Of a stretch of DNA of 64,000 bases, positions 22,471-35,700 are shown in pieces. Numbering within the stretch: the stretch's first letter is position 1; every line of letters begins with the position of its first letter. The notes under the pieces were generated by a model, which made no database searches, was not told the origin of the DNA, and was given only the letters and a program-made list of their open reading frames with translations. Made by a program: the position numbers and the translations under genes. This DNA is from Anaeramoeba flamelloides (taxonomy: Eukaryota; Metamonada; Anaeramoebidae), in assembly GCA_027625915.1 (NCBI GenBank), contig JANTQA010000010.1, positions 1,178,001-1,242,000 of the forward strand, in the 5' to 3' direction.

Positions 22471-23650
22471 ATTGAAAATCAATTATTTTTTTATTTTTTT
22501 TTTCAATTTAAATCATTTAATAATTCTTTGATAGCCAAAACAATTAATTATACATTTGAAAGGTATTTATTAAATTTCAAAATGCTTCTAAAATATACGG
22601 TTATAACCTCTTGACAGAGAAAAAAAAATTATTTTTCAAAATTTTGACTATTATAGTAGTGAAAAAAAAAAACTGGAAATGAAAAAAATCTGTGATAAGA
22701 TTTTTAATTGTGTCTATTCGCAAAATTTTTGTGTAATTTCATTTATTTAAAATCAAATACTTTTTTTTCAAGAATCAAAACTTTTATATTGAGAACTCAG
22801 ACACCTATTAGAATGACAGTTAATGGAATTACACTTGTTCAAAACATCATACAATCAATCAAAAAAAAAAAAAAAAATTATCATTTTGTAAACTTCTAGT
22901 AAACCTCAATAAAACTCAATTATTTTTCAAAAAAAAAAAAAAAATTATCTACTTATCCTATTAATTTATTACATGGGTATTCTATAGATACCCTACTTTA
23001 AGGAACTTTAGGTAGATTTATTATTTGGTTCATAAAAAAAAGGGGGTTTATAAAAAAGATTTGATTTTAAATAAAAGAAATTATATGACAATAATTTCCC
23101 TAATATCCACAATAAAAAATCTTGTCATGATTTATTTTCATGTCAAATATTTTTTATGGGAATATCAATTTAAAAAAAATATTAATAGATCCTGTAAAAT
23201 TGGTAATTTCAACCTGAATCAAAATATATCTTAAAAAATAATTTTTGAACCAATATCTTTTATGAACCGTTAGTGTATGTTATAAGTGAAGTTATGAAAA
23301 GGTGACAAATTAGCTTTTGGTTAATTTTTTTTTCAAAATTTTTTTTCATGATCGTGACTTTTCCAATCTCTGATTTTTTTCTACCAAGCCAATAGCGTGT
23401 CATGAAATTACTTTTTTTTTTTTGCGGATAGTTTCTATTTGGTCATGAAAATGATAATATTATTTTTTATACATATTTTAATTATTTTTCTTCTTCTCGA
23501 ACATTTTATTTGATAAATTTTCTTTAATTACTAATTTCTCTAAATAAAAGAAAATTTCAGAAATTACTTTTTTTTCAAAAAAAAAAATCGAATTTATTTT
23601 TTATTTTTTTTTATTTTGAAGGGAGAAAATAATTTTCCTCTTACAGCCTT
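22471..23650. other. Intergenic, no gene seen
   Basis: AT-rich, with A or T homopolymers around 22860 and 22930. No supported exon. Confidence 0.5.
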
Positions 23651-23785
23651 TAGGTTTTCCAGAATTTAAATTAATTGAGTTAAATCTTAGATTATTCTCT
23701 ATTCTTTTAAATTCTGGAAAACCACTGTTAGCTTTTTTTTAATTTAAGAAATTAAAAAAAAGCGAGGCACTCTACAGTACTTATT
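23651..23785. repeat. Hairpin array 4, short
   Basis: Two modules: 23651-23722 (AGGTTTTCCAGAATTTAAAT against TTTAAATTCTGGAAAACC) and 23730-23762 (AGCTTTTTTTTAATTT / AAATTAAAAAAAAGC). They are followed by the linker AGGCACTCTACAGTACT, which is also seen in variant form in array 5. Confidence 0.8.
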
Positions 23786-24338
23786 GGCACTTACCCTAAT
23801 TTCTAAATTTTTGTTTAGAATTTTTAATAAAGATTCATAAATATCGTTATCATTAACTAATGATAAGATAAATAATGAGTCTTTATTTCGAATAATATCA
23901 ACAATATTATTCTTTTATTGCTTATTATTTTTGTTTATTTGAATTAATTCCTTAATCCAAATTTTTGGTTTTTTTCCATAGAATGGGCAGTTCCAAAAAA
24001 AATAGAATTTTAAGATTTCCTTCTCGAAAAATATTAAAATGAATTTCTGTTGATGAGATCATACTTTATAAAATATCACACTTTCGTCTTCGATGCTAAT
24101 TTCTTCAATTATTATGAATTAATCCATCGGAAAGCCTTTCTCAAATAAAAAAAAAAAAAAAAACAAATTAAAAAATAATTCTAGATAATATTAAGTATCT
24201 TTATTATTTGATTAAATAAAAACTCAGTGAAATGTAATTCGAAACACTTTTAAAAAATTTATGATCAATGTCAATATAAATTGAAACAAGATTTGTGTAT
24301 TATGTAATTTGTGTTTGTAATTATAACTTGATTCAAAT
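23786..24338. other. Intergenic between array 4 and the P0 gene
   Basis: No gene seen. Its right edge is the 3' flank of the minus-strand P0 gene. Confidence 0.5.
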
Positions 24339-25453
24339 TTAATCAAAAAGACCACCACCAAACATGTCATCGTCTGATTCTGATTCTGATTCTGGTTCTG
24401 GTTCTTCTTCTTTTTCTTCTTCTTTTTCTTCTTTTTCTTCTTCGTTTTGCTTTTCCATGAGTTCTTTTAAGGCTTCTGGGTTTTCAAGTAATTCTCGGAT
24501 GGATTCTGCTTCTTTGATTTCATATCCTGTTTCAATGGAAATGGCAAGAAGGTTTCTAAAGTTATTCATAAAGGAGTAAGGAAGAGAAACTTGTGTTGGG
24601 AATCCTAACTCAAGACTGATTCCTGAAACGTTTCCAAGTTCTTCTAAGACGTTTTTTTTTAACATTTCGTCAGTAATGTCGAGAACTTCTGGGCCATAGA
24701 CGGAACCATTGTCATAACTTTTTTTTTGTTTTAATATAAGCAGATTTGTTTTTTGTTGTTTTGTGTTTTTGTTGTAAGAGATTTTTGGTTTTTTGATTTT
24801 AGAAGTGTTGTGAAGGTCAAAAATTAGGATAATTTTATTTAATAATTATTGTTTGTTTGTGTGTTTATTTCTTTTGTTTTTAAGTAAAAGCAAAAAACAA
24901 AAAAAAAAAAAAAGCATTCAGAACAAATAAAAAAAAAAAACAAAAAAAATTTTTTTGTTGTAAAAGAAATTTTGCTTTTGGTGAAAAAAAAAAAAAAATA
25001 AAATACAAGGCAAAAAGAATGATCAAGATCAAAGAAATTGCTTACACTGTAACAAGTTTCATTCCATAAACAAAAGGTTTAATTCCAAGTTTACTTAAAA
25101 GAGTAGCTTCAGAGGATCCAACTTTTTCACCTTCAGAAACGAGTTTAACATCATAAAGGATTTCAATTTGTCTTTTGGCAATTCTTGTTTGGATATCTAA
25201 GGCTTGTAAAAAAGTGGTTTGGGTAGGTTCCAATCCTGTGTCACCTTTTGGTACGATAACATCATTTGGTGCGATTGTTCCTGCCTTAGCTGGTGCATTG
25301 ATCTTGTTTTCAACAATAATGTCACGGATTGTTCTTGGGTCTTCGTTTGTGAAAACTAACCCAATGTTTTGCTTGATTAAAGGAATTAAATCGTTGACTT
25401 TTGGGTTTTTTTCGGCGTACATTTTACATGCTCTTCTGATCAAAGACTATATT

Positions 25454-25487
<34 letters not shown>

Positions 25488-25840
25488 TTTTTTGTTTTTT
25501 GTTTTTTGTTTTTTGTTTTTTGTTTTTTGTTTTTATTTTGGTTATTAAACAAGAAAAGGAAATCGGTAAACAAATTAAATTTTGTTATTGATTTTGATTT
25601 TTTTCGTTTTTTTTTTTTAGGTAAAAGCTCCCAAAAAAAGAAAAAAATAAAAGAAAAGAATACATTTTTTCCCATAAGAACAACAGCTTTTTTTAAAAGT
25701 GCTTTTCTAATGATTTGAATTTGTTTGGAGGAAATATTATTTGAAGAAACAATAAGAACTTTTTGGTAGGTATCTAAAAGTTTTAAAACTTTGTCGATGT
25801 ATACTTTCTTGTGTTTTGATCCTTTTTTTTCTGCGCCCAT
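24339..25840 (-). CDS. RPLP0: Ribosomal protein P0 (large-subunit stalk), three exons
   Basis: Exons 25840-25664, 25446-25046 and 24717-24339 join to a 318-residue protein, the usual P0 length. Both introns are GT-AG (217 nt phase 0; 328 nt phase 2). The N-terminal part (residues 1-200) matches the L10/P0 fold with KKVYIDKVLKLLDTYQKVLI, LMGKN, and GTIAPNDVIVPKGDTGLEPT. Exon 3 opens with YDNGSVYGPEVLDITDEML. The tail is acidic, Glu/Ser/Asp-rich, and ends SDDDMFGGGLFD, the shared P-protein C-terminus that contacts elongation-factor GTPases. P0 binds 28S rRNA and anchors P1/P2 dimers. Intron 1 holds a 31-nt T run and a 7-bp minisatellite. Confidence 0.96.
25456..25535. repeat. T run plus GTTTTTT minisatellite in P0 intron 1
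   Basis: Thirty-one T at 25456-25486 are followed by seven copies of the 7-mer GTTTTTT. The tract lies next to the 3' splice site of P0 intron 1 (on the minus strand, an A-rich tract leads into CTAATATAG). Confidence 0.9.
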
Positions 25841-27744
25841 TAAAATAAAAAAGTAAAATTAAAAATTAATAAAAAATAATTACAATTGAAATTGATAAAA
25901 AATGAAATTTGAAATTGGTTTTTAGCTTTAAAATTTATTTAAATCTTGAAAAGATTGAAAAGACAAGAGAAAACTATAATTTTCTTTTAATTAAAGAGAA
26001 ATTATTCCAAAAAAAGATATTTTCCCAATAGTAATTATTTTATTTTTATTACATGTCGATTCAATTTTTCTCAAAAAAATTACGTGTAAAAAATTTTTCA
26101 AATTTAATAATCTAAAACTAATTAAGGAGGCGATCTCTGATAAATACTTTAAGTGTTATGAGTTATTATGGAAATTTTCTCTTCATTTTATATTTCACTC
26201 CTAGTTTTTTGAAAGAATAAAACTTAAAAGAAAAGTATGAATTAATTTTCAAAATTTTTATAAGTAATGGTTGTGAATAAAGTTGAAATAATTTTTTTGA
26301 AAAAACATAGTAACATTTTTTTTGATCTTTGAAAAGTAATTAAACTCTACTTTTAAATGAAGCAGACGAATTGTTAAGTTTTTTTTTTTTTTTTTGATTT
26401 ATTAGACAAATTAAATTTCTTTCTTTCTTGTTTTGATTTTGAAAAAATATCCCTTGTTTTGTGTTTCGAGTTTGTCCTTGAAGAACGAGAAATATGATGT
26501 TGTTTGAAGTGATATAAGACGATGTCTAGGAGTTTGAAGAACAATGATTAATATATTCATAACTATGAGAGCAATTTAATATTTTGAGTCTGGAAGGAGA
26601 ACCAAAATGAGGAAATATAACAAGGTGATTTTTGAACAAATGAAACTATATGCGGTACTATTTATTTTAGAAATTAACAATCTATCTCTACACAGCAAAA
26701 AGTGGAAAAATAATAAAAAAAAAATTTAACCAAAACATATTTGTTATTTTTCAATCGTAATTTAAATAACTTACTCTACAAATATCTTTTTCTTCTATGG
26801 AGTTATCAAAAACAGTGAAGTTAAATTTTACATTTTCTCCATTGGTGATGTAAAATGGTTAAAAAGTCAACAGAGACAAATTAAGCGTCCAACTTTTCAA
26901 CGGGTACCCATCTCTTTTTTTTTTACACTTTTTATTTAACACCTGAAGGTAATCAAACATTTACCCTGTATCTATTGTGTCTTCTTAACAGTGGCATATT
27001 TTGTACAATTAATCTAAAAAGTCTCAAGTTGAAAAAGCTAAAAAAAACTTTTTATTTTTTTAATTTTTTTTTAAATTTAGAAGTGTATTTTTTTATAAAG
27101 TTTTGAAATCCTTTTTTTAATGAGCTCTTCTCTCTTTTTTCCAAGAAAAAAAAACAATAATTTTTTCCTTTTTAAAAATTGAGCTCGAACTCTTTCCAAC
27201 CTTAACCAAAAATTATTTTTAATTCTCAATATTTTATTTCAACAAAAAAGGAAAATTAATTCTAATTTCCCACCTTTCAGGAATAAAAGAAGGGTTTTTT
27301 ATTTGAGTACCAATGATCAAATAATTGTGTTACTTGGGCCAAATTATTTTAGCAATGTTGTGAATCCCCGAGTGTGGCCCATCTTTTGTGATTGATGAGA
27401 TTAAAAAAATTATAAAAAAATTTGTCAAAATTTTCTAAAATAACATTGAATATAATTTTTTAAGTCACTTTTTTACGTAAAAGGCTAATTATTTTATCCA
27501 AATCAGAATTAATAATAAGAAAATCAGAAAAATTTTCAAATATTGCCTAATTACTTAAGGATTTACCAAAATCTATTCACAGTAACTACGGTACTATCTT
27601 AAACGTTTTAATATTCTAATCTCTTTCTTATTAATAGTTATCAAGAATCGTATACTTATATTTTTACAAAGAAGAGGTTTGGGTTTATATATATATATAT
27701 TTATTTATTGAAGAAAGGTGATTCAACAAATTTACCATCTTTTT
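25841..27744. other. Intergenic upstream of P0, no gene seen
   Basis: It presumably holds the P0 promoter next to 25841, but no core element could be identified. The remainder has dense stops and no recognised repeat. Confidence 0.5.
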
Positions 27745-28050
27745 GTAGACAGGTTTTTTTAATTTTGAAATAATCGGAAAAAAAAATTTTTTTTCACGAT
27801 TTATTTCTTAAATTATCGAAAAAAGCAATTAGAATTTTTTGGGTTTTCTGTTTATTTGGAAAATCAATAGATTTTACTAATAAAACATAGAACTTCACGA
27901 AACATAGACACTCTACTGAGACTTCGGTTAACTTTTCCAGAATTTTAAAGTATCAATAAAAATCTATATAATTTTTACTTTATTCTTTTGAATCCTTAAA
28001 AAACCTAGGCACTCTACTGCACACTATACGGCACTTCTTGAAACACTAAA
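27745..28050. repeat. Hairpin array 5
   Basis: Modules: about 27752-27832 (TTTTTTTAATTTTGAAATAA with partner TTATTTCTTAAATTATCGAA); 27833-27910 (TTTTGGGTTTTCTGTTTATT and a decayed partner ending ACTTCACGAAACATAG); 27932-28010 (CTTTTCCAGAATTTTAAAGT with partner ATTCTTTTGAATCCTT). Linkers GACACTCTACTGAGACTTC and GGCACTCTACTGCACAC correspond to the linker of array 4. This is the most decayed array. Confidence 0.75.
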
Positions 28051-29744
28051 TAACTATTTAGATTTTTTTAATCTAGCTATCATTTATATATTATTATAGC
28101 ACATCAATATCTTTCCTTATGAAAAATGAAAAGAAAAGAAAATATTTTTAAACATAGGTAAAGAAAAGAAGAAAGAAAAGAATGAAATGAAAGAGAATAA
28201 ATAAAATAATACTAAAAAAATAATAATTTAAAAAGTTTTTTTACCCCAAATGTTGAATTAACTTGTTGTTTGTTTCATTTTATTTCGGTATTTTACATAA
28301 CCGCCAAAGTTTGTTTTAACAAAGGGTTCGAAATGTTTGAACAGCTATAGATCAAACGAAATATGATACTTTATTATGTTTTAATTTTTATCTTTCTAAA
28401 CGGGTTGACTCTATAAAATTATGATTTTTAAGTCTAAGAATTGATTTTCAAAATTTTCCCTTCAGTTGTTTTGTGTTTTTTTTTGTTTTTTTTTTATTTT
28501 TTATTTTTTTTAGAAAGTTTATAAAAATCTTTTTTTCGCAAAATTCTAAAACAAGATACCGATTAGACCGTAATAAACCAATTCAAGTAACAACTCGACA
28601 GATAGTACGAAAAATCTAATCCGGAACGTTTTGGTTGGTTTCAGATCACATACATCGTATTCAGTTCTCGACAGTTAAAAATACCCAGTTCAAAAAAAAT
28701 CTGAGTTTAAAAAACAATATGTGATTTTAATATGGATAATAATACTAAAAAAAGAGACATACACTGAGAACTCAAAATCAATTTTATTATTTATTGAAAA
28801 CTACCTTTGTTGTTTTGGTTTTAAATGGCCAAAGTGTTTTTCTCAGATTTAAGACAGAAAGAATGAAATAAAATGCTATTGTTTCTTTAGAGCTGAAATT
28901 ACTTTCAATAATCTTTGATCAATATTATTGAAACAATAAGTTTAGATTTTTTACTAATTGTCACCATAAAAAATTATTTTTTTGAAAATTTTTTTTTAAT
29001 TGATTTTGCAGATTTAAAAATACAAACCAATATAAAATTATTTCAATATTTAATAATTACTCTTTAAAGACTTCATAAATAATTATTTTCTCAATTTGTT
29101 AATTTGGGATTTACTCAATAATTTTCAATATAAAAAGCTTAAGACTGATTATCCTTGTTTCTTTTTTGATAAAGCTAGTGTTATTTTAAATATAAACCCA
29201 TTATTTGTCAAAGAAGACTATTTTTATTGAAGAAATAGAACACATTCTATGAGTTTAATCAGTTATTCTTTTCAAATTAAAATTTCAATTTTTAGATCAC
29301 TATCATTTTTTCTCTTTTAAAAACTTTTTTTTTTTTTTTTATTCTTCTCTTTCTCTTCATGTTTTCTTTTTTATAAATTCAATTCGAAAAAAAAACATAT
29401 TTGAAACTCTATATTATCTTTAAAAAAATGTTTCTGTGTATTTACTTAAAAAATTCATACATTTACAATTAAAAAATGTTATTGTCAAAAATTTTAATTT
29501 ACCTCAGAAATTGAGAAATTTTTCACGAGACGTTCCAATGTAAGCCTCAAAAAATTTAATAACATTTTATTATTTGAAATTTTAAATTTTATCCAGGTAT
29601 TTCTTTTAGGATTATCAGATCAAATTGGAAGTTTATTGTTTCTCAAATTTCTAAGCAATCTAAATTTGGTTGTTTCTTAAAAAAAAGGGGAATTTTTCAT
29701 TTTTGGTCGGTTTCCTTTGAGTGAACTGTAGTTTATTTCCATAC
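28051..29744. other. Intergenic, no gene seen
   Basis: AT-rich. A short segment near 28345-28375 (GATCAAACGAAATATGATAC) recalls repeat family D but is too short to call. No exon recognised. Confidence 0.45.
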
Positions 29745-30030
29745 CATAAAAATAATTTTATAAAAAATAATTATAGGGTTAATTATTTAATTCTTTTTCC
29801 AAATTGATTTTTTTAGCAATTGATCTACACTTCAAGACAATTTTAAGTTTACATATTTGGGAACTTTAAAGTCTGAATATTGATAATTCAGCCTTTTTAT
29901 TTGTGGTAAAATTCATATTATTTTCTAAAATTCTTGAATTTCTTTCTTATACTAGAAACTATTTAATTGATGAAATCAACATTTAGTATTACTTTATTAA
30001 TCGAATTTTAAGAGATATTTAAATCATTGG
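29745..30030 (+). repeat. Dispersed repeat family C, copy 2
   Basis: Counterpart of 20690-20975 in the same orientation. It ends shortly before the coiled-coil gene that starts at 30316. Confidence 0.5.
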
Positions 30031-30315
30031 GTACTCTTATTATTTGCCCTCAATTGTGTAATACAATAATTATTGATGACAGATGGTAGTCATAAATCCC
30101 TTAAAAGTTGATATTGTCTAAATGAAAATTTTATCCAATTTAAGTTTCTAACAACAGTACCCAAGACTTTGAGTTGTTTACAGAAAGTTTCTAAAAACAA
30201 ATTTTTAGACACTAAATGGTATTGTCTGATTTTTACTCATTTTTTTAATCTTTTTTCTATTCTGAACAATTTAATTTTTTTAAAAAAACATTCAATTCAC
30301 ATTCGACATTTAACA

Positions 30316-32744
30316 ATGAATAATTTTCAACAAACAGAAAAAGGCTTTGAAGTTGAATTTGAGAAGTTCCTTAATGAGATCAAACAAAACCCCAACAAAC
30401 AGTTTGACTTTTTTGAAGATTCCTTCCAATCAAGAGAAGCTACGACTGATCTCGAGTTACAAAAGATTAATAAAATTTTGATCCAAGATGGAATAATTAA
30501 AAACACCATTAATAAAAATGATAATAAAACGCTTATACATCTCCTTTCCCAACACCTTGAAAATGAAAAAGTTTGAAATCTCTTCTTTAAATTTGTTTCA
30601 ATTCAGCCTCTGAAAACAAAGAAAAATTATTAAACTATCCTAACCGTTAATTTTTTTTTTTTTTTAAACAAAAAACCTCTTAATCAAATAAAAAGAAACA
30701 AGAAAAAAAGATACAAGAGCTTGAAAATCAAATCAAACAATTAAAAGAAACAATCTCACAAAACGAAAAATCAAAAGATGAGCTTTCTGAAAAACTTGAG
30801 TAAAAATTTAAACACCATTATTCTTTTTTTATTTTTTTTTTTTTGGTCAGAGATAAATCCACAAAACCATAAAACCAACCCAATAATCAATAAAATTAAT
30901 CAAAAACAACACTTATACCATATAGCCAGCTTTCCAGGAAACAAAATTCAATGGAAATGAAAACAAAAAAACTGTTTGATCAATCCGAAATTGAAATCAA
31001 TCAATTAAAAACTGAATGTATATTTCAAAACATTAAACTCCCAAAAGAGTCAGGCACGAAGAGTAAAGAAAATAATAAAATAAACATTAAAAAGTCAATT
31101 GAAAAAACAAGTCAAATGATCAACCAATTATCAACCAATCAAAGCCAATTCCTACAAGAATCAAAAACTCTTTCAAGTGAAATAAACAAAAATATTTTTG
31201 AAAATCAAAGTGATCACGTTGGCAATCAAGACCAAGAATTTAATAGATTGAAAAAGAACTTAGGTTTGTAATTCAATAACTTTACATTTTTTTTTATTAC
31301 CAATTAATCATTTTTATATCTCCAAACACTTTTTTGGAAACTTGAATAAAAAAAATTAAAAAGCCAAGATATAGAAATAGCCCAAATAGTATTACTATTA
31401 TTTCCAAATTAAACAAATGTCATTCTTATTACAAAGTTTAATCTGAAAGAGTTTAATTAAAATACAAAATTTTTGTATTTTTTAATCTAAACCCCAATTC
31501 AAAATTTTTACCACATCAAAATTCAGTTTTTGAAAAAAAAATCTTATTTAATCAATTCTCGAAGAAATACCAAATTAGAACCATTCACTAATTGAAATAC
31601 TACCAATTGTTTATAAATTACAATACTCACAAAAAAAAAATAAATAATTATCAATACAAATAAATCACCAGAGTGTTAAAAATTTTGGAGAGAGCAAAAC
31701 AAAAAAATGCATTGATAAATTTGTGCAAAATTCTATTAGGAATTATTGATCTATCAAATGATTAGAGACTACCAACTATTTTTATTTAATTTTTTTGTTT
31801 TAAAGCAAACTCAACTTTAGCTTAATATCAATTGTTCAACAAAATTTTGATCAAACGAAACAAGTTAGGTAATTCAAAAAATTAAATCAAAACAAAAAAA
31901 CAAAAAGATGAAAAAATGATTTTCATATTTTTCCAAAATCAAAATTATTTTTAATTTCTATAAAATCGTATTATTGTGGTTATTTGGATCGTTTTAACTG
32001 TGTGGAAAATTTTGAATTTTAGTTTATTTGTAAAAGTATTGTGATTCTTCATCTTCTAATTGTGTGATTAAACAATTTTTGGGGAAATTGATATAATTAT
32101 TTTTAATTTTGTAATTTAAAAGCTTTTTGTAAAAAAAAACCGATGGTGTAATAAAATTTCACGAAGACTAAGATTTTTTTAACCAAAAAAAAAAAAAAAA
32201 AAAGTGGCAATTTAATTTTAATAAATCAGTGTTTAATTTATTGTATTTTTTTCGTTTTAATTTTTTTTTAAATTTTCAAATGAACTAAAAAAAAAAATAA
32301 AATAATAATAAAAATAGTTCTTTATCAAAAAATTATTGAAGAACAACAAAAGAGTAAATCACAGAATGGCAATTTTGGTGAATTTTTAAGAACCACAAAC
32401 CAAGAATTAGAAGTCAATTCTCTCTTTAAAGAAAATGAAAAAATGTATAATGATGAGAGGATAACTTTTTGAAAAAATGATAACAGAATATGAAATGCAA
32501 AAAAGAAACTGAAGAAATCAAAAAAATTGAATTAAAAATACAAGAGCAAATCACCAATTCAACGACAAATTTAAAAAATCAAAAAATTGATCATTTTTTA
32601 AAGGATTCTAATCTAATCAAGAAACAGCAATTAGAAAATTATTTTGATCAAGAATCATCACCTTTTCTTCAAAAAACTAAAAAAAGAATCCAAGGCATGG
32701 AAATAGAAACAAATAAAGAAAATATTTCGATTTTAGAAAAATAA
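30316..32744 (+). CDS. Coiled-coil protein, possibly ADIP/SSX2IP-like, four or more exons
   Basis: Exons 30316-30570, 30696-30799, 30926-31263 and from 32318 connect in consistent phases (0, 2, 1). Intron 1 uses a weak GTTTGA donor, intron 2 GTAAAA and intron 3 (1054 nt) GTTTGT. The protein begins MNNFQQTEKGFEVEFEKFL and has a short helical head (LELQKINKILIQDGI, then TLIHLLSQHLENEK), followed by continuous charged coiled coil (QELENQIKQLKETIS, IEINQLKTECIFQNIK). Head plus coil recall the ADIP domain of centrosome/microtubule-anchoring SSX2IP/Msd1 proteins, which is an inference by pattern only. In the last exon the frame changes between about 32470 and 32505. Either a 152-nt intron (32354-32505, phase 1) or small homopolymer indels would explain it. 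The final stretch ends NKENISILEK. Confidence 0.6.
31553..31990 (-). repeat. Dispersed repeat family D, copy inside an intron
   Basis: The reverse complement matches 54560-54970, with landmarks GAAATACCAAATTAGAACC, ACTAATTGAAATACTACC, GATCTATCAAATGATTAGAG and GATCAAACGAAACAAG. It accounts for much of the 1054-nt intron 3 of the coiled-coil gene. Confidence 0.7.
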
Positions 32745-35700
32745 CTACAATAATTTTATTTTCTGATTAATATTTTATTCTTATTCTTATTCTTATTATT
32801 GGTTTATTGATTTATTTGAAATAAAACCATTTAAAATTTTCATCTTTTATCATTCTTCTTATTATTTTTTTATTTATTCAATAGGTTTTTTTTTTTTTAT
32901 TTTTTTTTATTTTTGAGTTATTATCTTTATAAGTTAACTGTATTTTAATATAAAAGTTGGAGAAAAAAAAATTAAATACTGTTAATTGTAAAATAAAAAG
33001 ATCAAAATTTTCATTCATCTAATCAAAAAGAAACACCATCATGAACAATTTATAAATCATCAAAGCAACAATTCCAGAAGAGTTACTTAATAATTTAACC
33101 TATTTTAAGAATTAATAAATTGGAAATTTTACAGGATTTTAAACCTTTTTTTTTGGAAAGCTGAATGAAAATTTTGTTCCATTTATTGTGTAACAAATAA
33201 TATTTCCATTATTTTAGAAAATTTTATTTAGAAATCTAAAAAAAAACAATTTTTTTTCTTTGACAAACTCAAAACAATTAAATTGGATACCAAACAAATT
33301 ATTTGAAATAAATTATTTTCAATTCAAATGAAAAAAAAATAAGAATTAAGGGAATAGCTTATTATGTGGAGAAGCCTAAGGTCAAAGTATGTTGTTATTA
33401 GGATGTAACTACATTAGTGCTACATGCTTCAAATGCCTCTAAAAAAAAAAATTAGTCAAATTGTAATATTTGTTGTTACCCATCAATTAAAAATGATCAA
33501 TGTATTATTAAAAAACCTAACAATTTCAGAATAAAATCTGCATTTCACCACAGATGTAAAGGTTTAATTATCAATATTCAGACTACAAAGTCACGATAGA
33601 TATTTCTTAAAAATGTGGTGAAATGTAGATTAGTAGATAATAAATTCACTTTTTTTCAATAATTAAATAATTAACTAATAATAGATTTTTTTGAAACAAT
33701 ATTTTCATTTATTGGAAATATATTGAAAATACAACCAATTATCTCTATTAAAAATAAACAAAATCAATCATTCATTGGGTTTTTATTTTGATAATTATTG
33801 AGTTTATATTAGAAATTAAAAAATTGAAAAAATAGTTACTTTTGGATGTTCTAAATATCAATTATCAAATACTGGAATATTATTATTTTGAGTTTCTATT
33901 TTTTGGTTTAGGAAAATGAATTAGAATAAAACTTTATTAATCAAGATTTTTTTTTAATTGTGATCATTAGTAAAAAATGTAATAATTTATTATGTAATAA
34001 CATTTATTTTTTGATTTTTAAGATCTATTTGAGCAATGGACCTCCAATATCATTTAACCCAAATTACAACATATGTTGATTATAGACAAATCTAGGGTGA
34101 ATATAATACAATAAGATCCTAATCATTACATCTAAAAATATTTTTTTGAAATGTGATAAAATCATATTTAGTAATTTATATCAGCGCCCACTACCCATTA
34201 AGAAACAAATAACAATGAAAAACAAGGAAACTTTTTCAAAAAAATGAGCCAAAGAACCACAAATCAATTTCTGAATCTAATTGTTGTGAATTAAAATTTA
34301 AAAACAATAATGTTAATTTCGGAGTATTGATCTTTTGATTTTTTAGGATCTTTTAGACTTTTTTTTTTCATTTTTTTCTTTTTTTAATGAAGTAATTATT
34401 ATCTTGGTTAATCACAAGAATGTTACTAAATCCAAACTTTAGTAAATATAATGGGTTATAAAATGAACATAAATTAGTATAAACCAAATTAAATTAATTC
34501 AACACAGATAAATAAAATTGTAGAAAATAAGATTTTTTATAGTAATTAATATATACTTGTTACATGGAAAATAGAAATCCACTGTTTTTTATAAAATTTA
34601 TTTTGGATTTTCAAATATTTTGTTTTTTAAATTCGTGACAATAAATAAAGGTATAAAAAATAAAAAGAAAAAGTAAAAAATTGGGGAAAAAAAGTAAATT
34701 TTGAAAGGGAAAAATAAAAAAAAAGAAAAATAATTACTAAAATTGAATTAATCAAAATGATTCTGAAAAACCAATTATAAATAGTATTGGACCTTGAAAT
34801 TGAAAAATTATTTTGAGAAGAATATTGGATAAATCTCATAGTATATGTTCTATTTCTATAATAAAAAGGATAACTTTTATCAGGAAAATAGTTTATTTTG
34901 CAACTAGTTCCCACAATAAACCTTAATAATTGATTAATAATGTAAATGATGAAAATGAATAACAAAAGTTGTTTCTTGTGATTTTTACACTGCTAAGTGA
35001 AACTTGACTTTTTATTAATATTATTATTTTTGATCAATTGCCAATAAAAATCCTTTAACTATTAAATCATAAAATGAAATCTAGTTTTCTTTTTTGAATT
35101 ATTCAAATTTGTTTTAGGATTTCCAGTTAACCAATACTTAACTTAAAAAAGTGTTAAACAAATAAAGAAAAAAAGATCACCAATTTTGATTGTTAACTTG
35201 AAATATATATTAAAAAATACAAAGTGAAAAAACCAAGCTCAAAGTTTTTTCTATTAATTATTCACAATACAAATGTCTGTTTATTTACCCTATTAATAAA
35301 ATTGAAGATTTTGTCACCTTTAATGAATAAATTCATTTAATAATTTTGTTTTTTTTACCAAAATGTTATTTTTTGATTATAATTTTTTCTTTTTTCTTTC
35401 AACCTCCTTTCCTTTTCCTGAACAATGACAAATTTTAAGGTTATTTTATTTTGATTCAGTAACAATTTTTCTAAACTTCGACAGATTTAACAATTGTTTC
35501 AGCAGTAAACATAGAAAACTTTTATCTTTAGAACAATAAAATAATCAGATCAACAATGATTATCGAAATTCCAATTCCCTTAAGGCTCAAATATTAAACT
35601 TTTAAAGGTTACCCAAATAACTTTTCTATTCACTTTAGAAAAGTTTTCAGACAGATTTATAAATTACCATGGCACAAATTGTAATCTGAAGTTGGTCTCT

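Noticed and set aside
23230-23460. Possible structured RNA near 23270-23460
   Set aside because: Slightly higher GC words were seen, but no consistent stems or known RNA motif could be drawn.
9799-28050. Hairpin arrays as CRISPR or as rho-independent terminators
   Set aside because: The units are palindromic modules of several types without uniform spacers or adjacent cas genes, and the context is a eukaryotic genome with introns.
34627-34965. 112-residue hydrophobic minus-strand frame as a membrane protein
   Set aside because: Phe/Ile/Leu-rich frames are expected by chance on T-rich strands. The residues show no conserved pattern, and there are no flanking gene signals.
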